The position numbers and the translations under genes are program-made. The notes beneath the pieces were generated by a model. It saw only the letters and a program-made list of their open reading frames with translations. It searched no databases and was not told the DNA's origin. A stretch of DNA of 64,000 nt, taken from assembly GCA_951799405.1 (NCBI GenBank), contig OX637344.1, forward strand, positions 15,624,001-15,688,000, read 5' to 3'. Source of the DNA: Agapetus fuscipes (taxonomy: Eukaryota > Arthropoda > Insecta > Trichoptera > Glossosomatidae). Below are positions 9,557 through 20,000 of this stretch, piece by piece (the first letter of the stretch is position 1; each line of letters starts with the position of its first letter).

Positions 9557-9917
9557 TGCACGTTGAAATATTAAAATATGTTAGTAAAATGTATGTGTCG
9601 GTAATATTTTAGGAGTGAGTTCACATGACATTACACCCGCCGTCCATTTGCAGAGAGTGTCGAGTACCCGACGGCATGGCAACATTAGCTGTCCGGCAGA
9701 GCTGCGCGACTTCCGGTGACGTCATAAGGCCGCTATCATCCCCTTCCGGTGGACGCCATTCTGTGGAGCGCCTCCCTCTCTGTCTGGCCATTCAAAACTA
9801 GCAACTGCGAGCGCTGCAACTTCAGAGTGCTTCTGTGGGCGCTAATGTCAAAACACACACGTACACTTTGTATCACCAGCGGTGCATGAGTAAGTGTATA
9901 ATATAATATATTAAAAT
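9557..9917. other. Unassigned, moderately GC-rich region
   Basis: Contains a palindromic TGACGTCA (9717-9724), the sequence bound by CREB/ATF factors. With no gene nearby this may be chance. Confidence 0.35.
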
Positions 9918-9920
9918 AGT

Positions 9921-10205
9921 AACTGAGCTACATATATAGTGTAACTTCTTTCCTGCGTTATCTCCGAAGGGAGATATCTTCATTTTTACGGGGTTGGGGG
10001 TCGGCATCACACCAACCACTTTCAGTTGAAGTGGGGCTTCCCAGTTCTTGGGAGGCTGGTGCTCATTTCTTGTGAAGATTGAGTACACCTCGCCGGTATT
10101 TATTTTGGATTTGAAATAGACAACAAAACGGGAAATCGTTTCTGACACCCTCGGTGGGAATCAAACCTTTGCTCTCGAAATGTACCAACTAAGCTATCGA
10201 CCAGA
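9921..10205 (-). mobile_element. SINE-A, downstream unit of a second B-A dimer
   Basis: Slightly shortened SINE-A. The head joins SINE-B at 10206 through GCTCGTAAAAAGTCTGGTCG on the minus strand. Confidence 0.85.
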
Positions 10206-10446
10206 CTTTTTACGAGCTTGGTCGTCGCTATAGAAAGCACCTATTCTCAAGCATGATCCAGTTTCTATAAGACTGGATGGACCTTTAGTGACCGGTTTTC
10301 GGTAAAGGTTTTATGATTTTTTCAACCCTGCCTAAAGCATATTTGAAAATATAAATGGTATATGTTTTGTGCTTAGCCAGGATTCGAACCTACAACCTTC
10401 CATTTACGAGCCCTAAGTGTTGCTATTGACTGGACTACGCACCGGT
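10206..10446 (-). mobile_element. SINE-B without 5S head, upstream unit of a B-A dimer
   Basis: tRNA-like unit with GGTTCGAATCCTGG as box B, body, and the dimer junction. Same organisation as the 9.05-9.56 kb dimer but diverged in sequence, so an independent copy. Confidence 0.85.
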
Positions 10447-10942
10447 CCAAATGTAACTAAGATGAAGGTAAAACACAGGTAAGCATTGCTGTTTTACCTG
10501 TATATTGGTATGTTTCTTTAACTTGTATGTACGCAATAGAAAAATAAAAGAAACCGAAATATTTTCGGGATGGAATGAAATAAAAGAAGTTGTCATCTTT
10601 TTTTGGGGGTCGGGGCGCGTCTCCAGACGGCCAATCAAAGACATTTCAGCGGGCAGACGAGGGTCGTGACGCAGAGGCTGAAGAAACCTTGGAACCCGCC
10701 GACAACTGACTGAAAAAAATGGAAATCATTTTGTGATGGGGTCTTTTTGGGCATTACATAATTTTCCTACTGTAGAATAAAAGTTGTTGAGAAGATGATA
10801 CAATTTGTATAAAAGAATCAAAGTTTAGGAAGTATGTTTGAGAAAAATGTGGAGAAACATTGAGAATAGGGTGTGTAAGGGTAAGCAAGTGAAAGCACTT
10901 TCTACCTAAGGACGATTTTCGTAAATACGTTGAAAGAAATAC
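10447..10942. other. Unassigned region
   Basis: No gene or repeat relative recognised. A plain AT-rich stretch with a GC-richer patch at 10610-10690. Confidence 0.35.
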
Positions 10943-11090
10943 ATTTTTTTTTAAATAGATTTGTGAAGAGGAATGCAATTCAACAAAATATGTAACCTGA
11001 CCAGTTGTCTTTATACGAAAGCAGAAGCTTGTGTGTATGCAATGGCATCTATTAAACCAGGGTCGAAGCTATGGTCAAATGTACCAGACC
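10943..11090 (-). mobile_element. SINE-C 3' part
   Basis: Minus-strand SINE-C body (GACCCTGGTTTAATAGATGC, GCATACACACAAGCTTCTGC) and its A-rich tail after CACAAATCTATTTAAAA. The head is lost. Confidence 0.8.
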
Positions 11091-11104
11091 TGATTGGCTT
11101 TTTG

Positions 11105-11272
11105 GCCAGAGAATGGACCTTTGGTGACCGGTTTTTGATAAAAGTATATGAATTTGTAAGCTAGCATATTTGAAAATATAAATTACAGTTTATAGTGCTC
11201 CGCTGGGATTTGAATCAACAACCTTTCATTTAAGAGTCCGAAACGTTACCGCTTGACTACGGACCAGTCGAT
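11105..11272 (-). mobile_element. SINE-B tRNA unit and partial body
   Basis: Minus strand: GGTCCGTAGTCAAGCGGTAAC and GATTCAAATCCC as promoter boxes, followed by the body up to GGTCACCAAAGGTCCATTC. The ending is lost. Confidence 0.8.
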
Positions 11273-11299
11273 GATTTATGTTGCTATTGAAGAAAACAT

Positions 11300-11842
11300 C
11301 GAAATGGGATATCGTGTGGATCTGAGAATGGCGGTACACAATGGCATATTGTTACCGACTTTGATGTATGGAAGTGAAGCATGGACAGTGAACGATAGCG
11401 AAATGAGTAAAGTATGTACGGTGGAAATGAAGCATTTGAGAAGCATGACAGGAAAAACTCTGAGGGATAGAGTTAGGAATGAATGGGTAAAAAAAAATGT
11501 AATTTGAAAGAGGATGTGAAAGTTAAGGTACAAAAGAATGTGATGAGATGGTTTGGGCATGTGGAAAGAATGAATGATGATAGACTGACAAAGTATGTAT
11601 ACAAAGAAAGTGTGAAAGGAAAACGAGGGAAGGGACGACCGAGAAAAGTATGGAGTGATCAGATTGAGGAGATTGTGAAAGAATGGGATATACAAAGTGA
11701 GCGTAAAAGAAGAAAATGCATGAAAAAGGTGATGGATATGAATGAATTGAAAGAGGTATGTAAGGATAGGAAAAAATGGAGGCAACTCTGCAGAGGCTCT
11801 GGTCACCCCTAGCGGAATGGCGACAGAGTTACAGTTACAGTG
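11300..11842 (+). pseudogene. LINE-T reverse transcriptase C-terminal fragment with tail
   Basis: The frame encodes the C-terminal part of a LINE polyprotein: LRMAVHNGILLPTLMYGSEA, EMKHLRSMTGKTLRDRVRNE, then after a +1 shift in an A-run near 11490, VMRWFGHVERMNDDRLTKYV and GKGRPRKVWSDQIEEIVKEW. It ends RGSGHP-stop and a GTTACAGTTACAG tail. The RT catalytic region is upstream of the truncation. A 59.4 kb copy shares the A-run shift region. Confidence 0.85.
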
Positions 11843-11929
11843 TGGTACACCCTTGATGGAGCTCAAAACATAACCTAATTGTTTGCAATGTAAGCGTTCT
11901 ATCGACTGTTTTATCGACTGGACTAATCA

Positions 11930-12293
11930 TACCCCACATGGGGAGTGGAGGGTTGATAAAGAGGCTTTTTGAAAATCAGAGTGAGTGGAAGAAATCGTAG
12001 CGAGTTACCAACAGAACTAACAATGCTCTGTCGTTGGATTTTATTAACTACCCCAGGTTTCTCAAAACAAGTGCGCCTTATTTTCGAAAAAAAAACAATG
12101 AAATAGATAAAAATATAAATTTGCTTCATGAATAGACTCGGCACATTTCTGATGTTGGTCTTGTATGGGGCTTTCGTACTTAGCAACTAATAACAAAATA
12201 TTTGTTTGCCTATTCCCTGGCAACCCGGCGACACAAAATTGTGTATGTCAATTAACGTGCGGACCTCATTGAACAAATATAATCATTGTTAAC
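11930..12293. other. Unassigned region
   Basis: AT-rich with no recognised relative. The minus-strand 87-codon frame has no family features. Confidence 0.3.
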
Positions 12294-12435
12294 GAAACTA
12301 ATCTACGCATACAGTGCAACTTCTTCCCACGTTTTCAACAAAATGGTAGCATTGAGCGAGGAGAACCTTATTTTTTACAGGTAAGGAAGACAGCCTAAAC
12401 CACTTTACTCAAATTGAGGGTCTTTCTCGTCCTGG
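12294..12435 (-). mobile_element. SINE-A, old diverged 3' part
   Basis: Minus-strand remnant: CTACGCATACAGTGCAACTT and TTTTTTACAGGTAAGG still align with SINE-A, with many substitutions. The LINE-L 3' UTR scrap at 12475-12540 follows. Confidence 0.55.
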
Positions 12436-12726
12436 GGTAGAAGGTTTTCCTTTTTACAAACAGTAATAACATTGGCAAAAATTAACCAATTCCTACAGGA
12501 TAGGCGGTCAGCCTCACACCAACTTACTAGTCAAGGAAATTAGTTTAGTTTGTCAAAGCGTGGGCTCAACGGACGACCAAAATGTCTAAGAATAGCACTG
12601 CAGGATTATGGATTATAGAATTTCTGAAAAATATTTACATTCAGTTCGTGTGATTTGTATGGATATGACCCAGCTCATATTTGCTCAAGACATCAATGTG
12701 TTTTTCAATTATATTCCCGTAAACCC

Positions 12727-13034
12727 GGACCGGTCGTTGGCTCAATTGGTAGAGTGCTTGCATTCCATGCCAAGAGTTCGAGTTGGAATCCTACCGAGGG
12801 TGTCAGATACAATTTTCCGTTTCGGTGTTTATATCAAAACTAAAAAAGAAATACCGGCAAGGCTTACTCAGCCTTCACAAGAAATGAGTACCAGCCTCCT
12901 CCTGAGCCGGAAACCCCCCACTTCAACTGAAGTGGTTGGCGTAAGGCAGGCCCCCTTAACTATAAAAAATAATCATTTATTTTCCCTCTCGGAGAACACG
13001 TGGCAAGAAGTTACACAATATGTGTAGCTTAATA
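12727..13034 (+). mobile_element. SINE-A, near full length
   Basis: Head with TCGTTGGCTCAATTGGTAGA (box A) and GAGTTGGAATCC (mutated box B), body and 3' end present. Part of the minus-like GGGGATAACGCGG segment is shortened. Confidence 0.85.
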
Positions 13035-13123
13035 GCGTAGCGTACTAACTTAAAAATAAATAGGTTCCACTCGCCACATGCTAAATCCTTCGGAGATAGC
13101 GCAGCAAGAAGTTACACTGTATG

Positions 13124-13246
13124 AATAAGAGTATTAGGCTTACACGGCCGGCTGATGATGCTGGAGTGATGCTTTCCGGGATCTGTTGCCATGGTCTGTA
13201 GGAGCTGGAGCTTCCAGACGTTTCGCCCATTTCTACGATGGGCTTC
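13124..13246 (-). mobile_element. PLE-D fragment with disrupted hammerhead
   Basis: Minus strand: GAAGCCCATCGTAGAAATGG (stem II), GAAACGTC, then TCCAGCTCCTACAGACC and CAGCCGGCCGTGTAAGCC. The left part of the ribozyme core (CTGA) is missing, because the insertion begins inside it. Relatives at 37.44-37.67 and 52.14 kb. Confidence 0.8.
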
Positions 13247-13259
13247 TTACACTATATGT

Positions 13260-13885
13260 TGTTATGTTATTTTAAAATAACATATAAAAAACAATCTCCA
13301 AGTGTACAGTGTGTTTTGTGGGCCGAACGGAGCCGAACGGTCACGGAAGCGGCCGAACTGCGCCGTGTGAACTGATCGGGCTGTCGTTCGTTAGTTCCCG
13401 GCAAGATGTGAAGAGAGTCAGACGTCAGCGACCAAGCACCAAGCGGTGCAAGAGGGGGCACTACAATGGAGCTCCCCCCCCCCCATCTACTTGGATTTCC
13501 TGCCAGCAAGGCACCCGCCTTGTGGACCAGAGGCATAGGAGCGCCCACCCAGGGGCTCCAACGTGTGGAGGCGTCCGCCTTGTGAGCCGCCGCTAGCCTG
13601 GGGCGCTGGCCCAGGCCTTCCGTTCAGAACTCCACCCAACAGAATAGGGAGTGTTTCAGTGAAAAGATGTAGGTCTGGCCATTCCCTTATTTCCCCTTTT
13701 TCCCCCATATTAGTAAAGTAAATAAACCCTTATTTGTTCATGTTAAATTTATCTTTTAATTATACAACCTTCCCAAGATATGAGTAAGCAATACCAAAGA
13801 AAGAACCCCACGCCCTGAGAGTGATGCTGATGAGAGCTAGCCGGATGTAAGTATCCTGGAGATACCTTTTCATTTAAACATAACA
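13260..13885 (+). mobile_element. LTR-1 solo LTR, copy 1
   Basis: 626 bp, starting TGTTATGTTATTTTAA and ending AAACATAACA, so TG...CA with 9-bp inverted ends, flanked by ATGT on both sides. GC-rich centre, AATAAA at about 13730 as possible polyadenylation signal. Two further copies (16.6 and 46.7 kb) have different flanks and their own 4-bp duplications. No internal gag/pol is present: this is a solo LTR of a retrotransposon of unknown superfamily. The 90-codon frames over it have no recognised features. Confidence 0.85.
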
Positions 13886-13903
13886 ATGTGTAGCTTAGTT
13901 GCA

Positions 13904-14569
13904 TTTTTTTTTTGTTTTTTGTTTGAAGTCACGTGTTCAAAATACTACGTATTCACAAAGTAAAAATATCACAAAGAAAATAAATAGCAAATGAAATGGT
14001 CTCTCCAACAAATAAAAAATAATTGACACAAACAAACCAAAAAAAAAAAACTTAAACGCAGGTAGGTCACTAATTGGCCGTACTACTGTGACAGAAATGA
14101 CAGAACTTTGTCCCCTTTGTGACGGTGAAAAAAATCAATTTTTTGATCTAAAAATAAATACAGCTGCTTTTTGGTATAATATTGGTGCGTTTTCTGCTGT
14201 ATTCTCTTTTGAATTAAAATGTCAGAATTTATTTGTTACAATTTACAATTTATTTCACAACTTGACAATCACTGTTTATATGTGTTACTTAGCGAATTGC
14301 TCTCTTGCGAGTGTAGTGTTTGTACCATTTTGATCTCTTTTATAATGAACCAGAGAGGTCTCTCTCGCACTTACTAGATCATTCCAACACCAGAACATTA
14401 TGTACACACACAATCACTAGAACGTCATTATAAGCGCACGTATTTCAAGTTGGCGACAATATTATATTTGTAATTTACTCATAAAGGTTACCAGGTGTCG
14501 TAAAAAAGTGTTTACAAAGAAGCAATGTGAAAGAAAAAAAGGGAAAACGGATAAATAAAAAATGTACGG
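13904..14569. other. Unassigned AT-rich region
   Basis: No gene or repeat relative recognised. Confidence 0.35.
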
Positions 14570-14720
14570 TTTGATAAGATTGGTGAAATGTTGAAAGAAT
14601 GGAAGAGTGAATAAAGGTGATTTATGATATTATGGTGATGGCTTGGAATGAATTAAGGATGGTGTGTAAGGATACAAAGAAATAGAAGCAACTCTGCAGA
14701 AGTTTTGACCACCCCTAATG
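14570..14720 (+). pseudogene. LINE-T RT C-terminus, highly decayed
   Basis: Scattered codons align with KEW...MAWNELRMVCKDTK and end GCAACTCTGCAGAAG. Multiple stops. Confidence 0.5.
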
Positions 14721-14837
14721 AATGTTTACATAGTAAAAGTACGAACGGTTGGCTGAAAATAGTATTTTTTCTTAACTCTCGCCATTTTCTGATGCCAAAT
14801 ATTATTTATTATTTGTATTTCTTCACTTATGTATAGG

Positions 14838-15048
14838 TTCGTACAAGGCTGACCACTCATACTGTAAAAAATGGTTCACTGTATCAATGTCACCCTTGTT
14901 TCAGGGAAGGTCGGCAAAAGTTGCAGGTTTTTGTTCATTTGAACGTAGGATTTTAATTTGTGAGTACACATTCAGCATTTGTAAGCGCGAACTTACACGT
15001 GTATGTTTGTGTTGACATATATTTGCAACTTAGATTATAGATTATAGT
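14838..15048 (+). mobile_element. LINE-L 3' end, AGATTAT-tail subtype
   Basis: GACCACTCATACTGT to TTAGATTATAGATTATAG. Hairpin core CCTTG-TTT-CAGGG, where the arm change keeps pairing through a G-U wobble. Confidence 0.85.
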
Positions 15049-15240
15049 CGGTCGATAGCCCAGTTAGTAGACTGTTTAGAGTCCAAGCCGTTGGCTCGGG
15101 TTCGAATTCCACCGAGAGTAACAGAAATGATTTCCCATTTCGGTGTTTATTTGAAGCATAAAATAAAACACTGGCAAGGTTTATTCAGCATTCGCAAGAG
15201 ATTAGTACCAGTCCCCTCGGCAGCTGAGAAATACCCTTAT
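15049..15240 (+). mobile_element. SINE-A 5' two thirds
   Basis: Head GTCGATAGCCCAGTTAGTAG and GGTTCGAATTCC, then the body to AGCTGAGAAATACCC. 3'-truncated, which is unusual for retroposed copies and suggests later deletion. Confidence 0.8.
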
Positions 15241-15644
15241 AACGCTCGCCTTTCTAGAGAAAATAATAAGGTTTCCCTTGATTTTGTATATTTTTTTAAC
15301 ATTTTATTACGAGGAGGTACTGCGATGATCGTCGATCTTTGATTTGGATACAAAAGAAAAAAAAATCCTTTTATCTAGTAGAAAAAACGTCACAGCAACT
15401 GTCACCCGCTTCGTTGAAAGCTAAATTACATGTGACCGCTAGATAACCTCACTCCTCCCCCTCCTACATCACCCCCAGCCACCCTACCTCACCCCACCAC
15501 CCCCCGATAGGGAGAAGCTGTGGTTTTCTATGTGTATGCATTATAATATAAATGCAATAATAATATTAAGCGCATAATTTTCAGACAAAATACTCGTATA
15601 TTGTTAAGTTTTTGATAATTTTATCAGAATAAAAATTATGATAA
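15241..15644. other. Unassigned, with a C-rich tract
   Basis: 15440-15510 is a C-rich tract (CCCCCTCC, CACCCCCAGCCACCC, CACCACCCCCC). No gene seen. Confidence 0.4.
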
Positions 15645-15775
15645 TGTTCACTTTGCCAATGTCACCCCGGTGTCAGGGAAGGTTGGCAAAAGTTGTAGGG
15701 CTTATATTCATTTTAGGCTTGGATTTTATTTATAAGTACACATTCAACATTTGTAAGCGCGAACTAAACGTGTTT

Positions 15776-15976
15776 ATAGTTAGGTTTAAGTTAGAATTAC
15801 GGTCGTTTGACATTTTGACGATTATATTAATTTTTAAAACTGAACAATTTCAAAACATAATTTAAATCGGATATTTAACGAACCGTTTAGAGAGAACTTA
15901 CATCATTCTCGACGTTTCGTCAGCGACGTAGCCGACGTCTTCAGGAGAACATCCTCTCTGTACAGCGACTGAGGAT
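15776..15976 (-). mobile_element. PLE fragment with a complete hammerhead fold
   Basis: 201-bp insertion bounded by a 15-bp target duplication (one mismatch). The minus strand carries a full hammerhead-type motif at 15906-15949, described as a separate entry. No RT or GIY-YIG endonuclease sequence remains. Confidence 0.8.
15906..15949 (-). ncRNA. Hammerhead ribozyme motif (PLE type) 1
   Basis: Minus strand: stem I UUCUC/GAGAA (perfect 5 bp), core CUGAAGA, one unpaired C, stem II GUCGGC/GUUGAC-type 6 bp (one G-U), GAA, then ACGU as minimal self-complementary stem III and the cleavage triplet GUC. PLE hammerheads are known to have a very short stem III and to work as dimers; this layout fits. 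Activity is inferred, not shown. Confidence 0.75.
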
Positions 15977-16059
15977 GAACTACACGTGTTTGTTTGTAGG
16001 CATGCATTTGAGAACTTTAAATAAATATATCCTTGCAACTTAGATTATAGATTATGAAC

Positions 16060-16240
16060 GTTTAAGTTCGTGTGGACGTGAGCCTAGGCACGCTGATAGG
16101 TGTGTGTGATGTATCTGGTATAGTGTCGAACAATCCTAGTGGAAGTAGCTACCACGTTTTAGAACATGCAAGAATCATCTCTGCCGCACCAATAAATACG
16201 AGCAAAGATTCTGTGAGGGCAGTTTCTTAGACCATTGTGA
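16060..16240 (+). mobile_element. LTR-2-like fragment
   Basis: Shares GAACGTTTAAGTTCGTG and AACATGCAAGAATCATC with the candidate LTR at 55.8-56.24 kb and the reversed piece at 50.0 kb. No coding sequence. Confidence 0.5.
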
Positions 16241-16261
16241 CGCCAAGACGTGAAAGCACAA

Positions 16262-16440
16262 AGAAACACGTGTAGTTCGCGCTTACAAATGCTGAATGTG
16301 TACTTACAAATAAAATCCAAGCCTCAAAATATGAACATAAGCCCTACAACTGTTGCCGACCTTCCCTGACACAGGGTTGACATTGGCAAAGTGAACCATT
16401 TTTTACAGTATGGGTGGTCAGCCTCATACCAACCTATATA
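16262..16440 (-). mobile_element. LINE-L 3' UTR fragment
   Basis: AGATTAT-subtype body without its tail. Hairpin core CCCTGTGTCAGGG kept. Confidence 0.85.
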
Positions 16441-16555
16441 TCTATCTAAAATCTATAATCTAAGCTGCAAAGATATGTCAACATTTAAGGCTCATATTAA
16501 ATGCATGCCCACATACAGGCACATGTAGGTTCGCGCCTACACATTCCAGTCAAGG
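16441..16555 (-). mobile_element. LINE-L 3' tail fragment
   Basis: Last about 110 bp with an AGATTATAGATTTTAGAT tail, followed by a short piece reading TTCCTTGACTGGAAT, so internally deleted. Confidence 0.75.
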
Positions 16556-16642
16556 AATATCTTAAAATCGTATCTTACAATAATTTGTGCAAAAAATTAC
16601 CGCATTTTTTATAAAATTGAACCCGGGTAAAATTAAAACACT

Positions 16643-17201
16643 TGTTATGTTTTGATGGATAGGTATCTCCAGGATACTTACATCCGGCTAGCTCTCATCA
16701 GCATCACTCTCAGGGCGTGGGGTTCTTTCTTTGCGTTGCTTGCTTGTATTTTGGGAAGGTTGTATATTTAATTAAAAGATGAGTTTAACATGAACAAATA
16801 AGGGTTTATTTACTTTAATAATATGGGGAAAAAGGGGAAATAAGGGAATGGCCCGACCTTGTCACTAAAACACTCCCTACTCTGCTCACGAGGCGGACGC
16901 CTCCACACGTTGGAGCCCCTGGGTGGGCGCTCCTAGGCTCCCGTCTCTGTTCCACAAGGCGTGTGCCTTGGATGGCGGATGCTTCAAGTAGAAGGGGAGG
17001 GAGCTCCGTTGCTTGGGTGCTTGGTGCTTTGTAGCCGACGTCTGGCCCAGGACTGCCGAGCGACAATCGACAGCTCGATCAGATCCCACGGTGCAGTCCG
17101 GCTGCTTCCGTGACCGTTTGGCTCTGTTCGGCCCACGACACATAGGTACTGCACACTTCGAGAATGTTATTATATATGTTATTTAGTAAAATAACATAAC
17201 A
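16643..17201 (-). mobile_element. LTR-1 solo LTR, copy 2
   Basis: 559 bp; termini TGTTATG...CATAACA with CACT immediately outside on both sides (16639-16642 and 17202-17205). About 67 bp shorter than the other copies because of internal deletions, and the most diverged of the three. Confidence 0.85.
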
Positions 17202-17484
17202 CACTATTATTATACTTACAAATTAGTTGTTTGTTTGGCAACCGATAACAAATTAATAATGAAAAGCAAGTTTGACCATGGCAACTGCTGTTGTTGTTGT
17301 TTGTCGTTGCTATGGTAACGAAGAGGATAACTTTGCCGGTGGCTTCCATCTTTTTGTTGGACACAACAGCTTTATTGCAGAGTCCCGCCTCCGAGCGTCG
17401 TGGACGTTCAAAACCACCTGAATCTAAATCTAAGATGCAAAGATATGTATTGTTATGTAAATATTAAAAAATAAGTATAGGTAT
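17202..17484. other. Mostly unassigned
   Basis: Contains GTTGTTGTTGTTTG near 17290 and a short LINE-L tail scrap (AATCTAAATCTAAGATGCAA, about 17420-17450, minus strand). Confidence 0.4.
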
Positions 17485-18020
17485 CAAATTTCTGAAATAG
17501 CGAATGAATGGGATATCCAGAGTCATAATAAAAGGAGGGCTTGCATGAAAAAGGTTATGACTCTGGATGAAATGAAAGAAGTGTGCAAGGACAGGAAGAA
17601 GTGGCGGCTAATCTGCAATGGTGATTTCTAATGTTGGTGTATTAATTTGCTACATTTTTTGCATATGAAATTTCTGACTTTTTTGTATAGATTTCTTTGT
17701 AAGGTTTTGTTCTTTTATATATTTAAATGTAATTTTTTATTCATATTCCTTGACTTATAGGTTGGTATGAGGCTGACCACCCATACTGTAAAAAATGGTT
17801 CACTTTGCCAATGTTACCCCTGTTTCAGGGAAGGTCGGCAAAAGTTGTGGGGCTTATGTTCATTTGAGGTTTGGATTTTATTTGTAAGTACACATTCAGC
17901 ATTTGTAAGCGCGAACTACACTTGTTGGTTTGTGGGCTTACATCTGAGAGCTTTAAATGAATATATCCTTGCAACTTAGATTATAGATTATAGATTATAG
18001 ATAATAGATTATAGATTAGT
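17485..18020 (+). mobile_element. LINE-L RT C-terminus and complete 3' UTR
   Basis: Reads ISEIANEWDIQSHNKRRACM, KKVMTLDEMKEVCKDRKKWR, then a stop region and the AGATTAT-subtype 3' UTR ending in repeated TAGATTATAGATTATAGA. It shows directly that the dispersed UTR copies belong to this RT family. Confidence 0.88.
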
Positions 18021-18027
18021 TATAGCT

Positions 18028-18403
18028 ATGTAATAGGAATCCTCATAAGTATATGTAGGTAGGAATAATTGAATAAGGTACTCGAAGTGTCTAGAAATAG
18101 TGATTGCTACGTACCTACTTGAATCTTTCCTTAGATCTGGAATTGTCTGGCGAATGTGGTTTCTAGATAGTACTGTTGTGAAGGGTATACAAGACGCTAT
18201 TTGCTTGCACTGAGTCAGTCATCTGTGAGCCTTTACCCATACAACGAACGAATTCGATCAGTGAACTCAAACCAAGTGTAATGGAATAATCGAGACTGTC
18301 TTTGTTAAAATAAATTTAAGAAGTGTAAAATAAATAACTGTAAAAGAAGACCAGTGTTGTTAATTGAAAGACTTTCGAACCCCAAAAATCGTAACAGTAT
18401 CAT
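18028..18403 (+). mobile_element. Possible solo LTR
   Basis: Starts TGTAATAGG and ends ATCGTAACA (TG...CA), with AATAAA-like signals at 18310-18340. It lies between two LINE-L pieces. No target duplication is clear, and no second copy was seen. Confidence 0.35.
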
Positions 18404-18495
18404 TTGAGATTCATATCAAATGCATTTCCCCAAGCAGACACGTATAAGTTCGCGCTAACACATACCGCATGTGGACCTACAACATGAAATAAAAT
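18404..18495 (-). mobile_element. LINE-L 3' UTR fragment, AGATT subtype
   Basis: Central portion (ATGTTGTAGGTCCACATGCG on the minus strand), truncated on both sides. Confidence 0.7.
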
Positions 18496-19437
18496 AAATT
18501 GTACAGTGGACTGCAAAATACGGTCATGTTAAGGTCATAGTCAATTTTCATAACAAAACATTTAGTTGTGTGTAAGTAATGAAGCTAATCTTTTGAAGTA
18601 ATATTTATTTTGCAGTATTATCATTGATCCCGTTTGTATCAAAACTAACACTTTGTTTGGTGGGCATACTTTTCAATTATATTTTGGAAAGTTATTATTC
18701 ATTATTATGGGTTCTTACTAAATTTTAAAACTCGTAGCCTAGTATTTTATATACACGTTTTAGTTCCAAGAATATAAAAATTATTTTTTGTATAGAAATT
18801 TGTCACTTTGTATGGTGACTACACTTTATAATATTTTTTTGAAAAATTATATATTTGATGGCATGGGCGATTTTGAAAATTTTCGCTAAAATTTATGCAT
18901 TTTCATGCAAATCCTCTCAGACCGCCCAACTTGTAGATATAACAATAAATATTCATGCAGTTTATTCATATAATATACCTACAGCTGTGCATAACGGTGC
19001 AGTTTTGTGAGAAACAGATGAAAAACTTTGTGGAGCGCTTTCTTGCAATCAACACCATTTGCAGTAAAATCCTTAAATTTTATGTTTTCCCATTTAGATT
19101 TTATTGTTACAAATATGTAGATGTGTACTGTGTCTTTTATGTGTTAGTGTCTATAAAGTCTCACTAAAAATAAATATATGTTAGGTACTATCGTTTGAGA
19201 TTGCGTGAGTGTTTGGTCGAATGTTCTAGTAAAGTCTCACATGTAACGGTTCTCAAATATTCGAGAATGAACTTTTTTTTGCTATGTTTTTTAGGTTTTT
19301 CATTTTATGTTTCGACACCCAATAATTACACGTATGTCATAACGTTTTCAAAGAATCACACCGAAAGCTCTCGAGAAAATAAAGCATTTTGCAAATAATA
19401 TATTTTTTAATTTTAAATTATTTATTTGACAAGTTTT
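18496..19437. other. Unassigned AT-rich region
   Basis: The longest stretch without recognised repeats in the first third of the window. Short frames at 18955-19167 and 19195-19398 have no family features. I cannot say whether it is host intergenic DNA or old repeat. Confidence 0.4.
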
Positions 19438-19677
19438 GGAGTCTAGTGGTACCGCTTGGGGCTTGTAAATGGAAGATTGTGGGTTCGAATCTCGGCGGAA
19501 AAGACAATACATATATACCATATACCATTCGTATTGTCAATATGCTCTCCGTTGGGTTTAAAAATTGATATTCCTTTACCAAAGACAGGTCGTCAAAGGT
19601 ACATCCAGCCTTACAGCAACTGGGTCTTACTTGAGAATTGACGCTTTGCAGCGCCGAAGAAGCTCGTAAAAAGTCTG
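19438..19677 (+). mobile_element. SINE-B without 5S head, upstream unit of a B-A dimer
   Basis: tRNA-like unit (GGAGTCTAGTGGTACCGC, GGGTTCGAATCTCGG), body and CGCCGAAGAAGCTCGTAAAAA joined directly to SINE-A. Confidence 0.85.
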
Positions 19678-20000
19678 GTTGATAGCTCAGTTAATAGAAT
19701 GCTTGCGTTACATGCCGAGAGCCAAGGTTCTATAGACACCCAGGGTTTTAGAAAGGATTTCCCGTTTTGATGCCTATTTCAAACCCAAATTAAATACCAA
19801 CAAGGCTTACTCAGCCTTCATAAGAAATGAGCACCATTCCCCTCGTGATCTGGTAAACCCCCAATACAACTAAAAGTGGTTGACGTGAGGCCGGCCCCCT
19901 TAACCGTAAAATGAAAAAGGTCCCGATTCGCCACATGCTACCCTTTTGGGGGTAACGCAGGCAATAAGTTACTCTATATGTGTAGCATAGTTGCGTTCTG
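19678..20000 (+). mobile_element. SINE-A, downstream unit of the dimer
   Basis: Head GTTGATAGCTCAGTTAATAG with a decayed box B, complete body and 3' end TGTGTAGCATAGTTGCG. Confidence 0.88.

Larger units (their letters stand above)
13045..13903 (+). mobile_element. SINE-A interrupted by two successive insertions
   Basis: SINE-A 3' half (13045-13123) resumes at 13886 (ATGTGTAGCTTAGTTGC). Between lie a PLE fragment (13124-13246) with a 12-bp duplication TTACACTRTATG (13112-13123 / 13247-13258) and LTR-1 (13260-13885) inserted into the right-hand duplication with its own 4-bp duplication ATGT. The order is therefore SINE-A, then PLE, then LTR-1. Confidence 0.88.
15645..16053 (+). mobile_element. 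LINE-L 3' end split by a PLE fragment
   Basis: LINE-L runs 15645-15775 and resumes 15977-16053 with tail TTAGATTATAGATTATG. The 15-bp segment GAACTAAACGTGTTT (15761-15775) is repeated as GAACTACACGTGTTT (15977-15991), a target duplication around the PLE insertion. Confidence 0.9.

Noticed and set aside
9717..9724. CRE regulatory site TGACGTCA
   Set aside because: An 8-bp palindrome alone, with no gene or promoter nearby, is not enough to call a regulatory element.
13267..13596. Overlapping frames of about 90 codons in LTR-1
   Set aside because: GC-rich LTR gives long chance frames on both strands; the frames are not conserved in all three copies.
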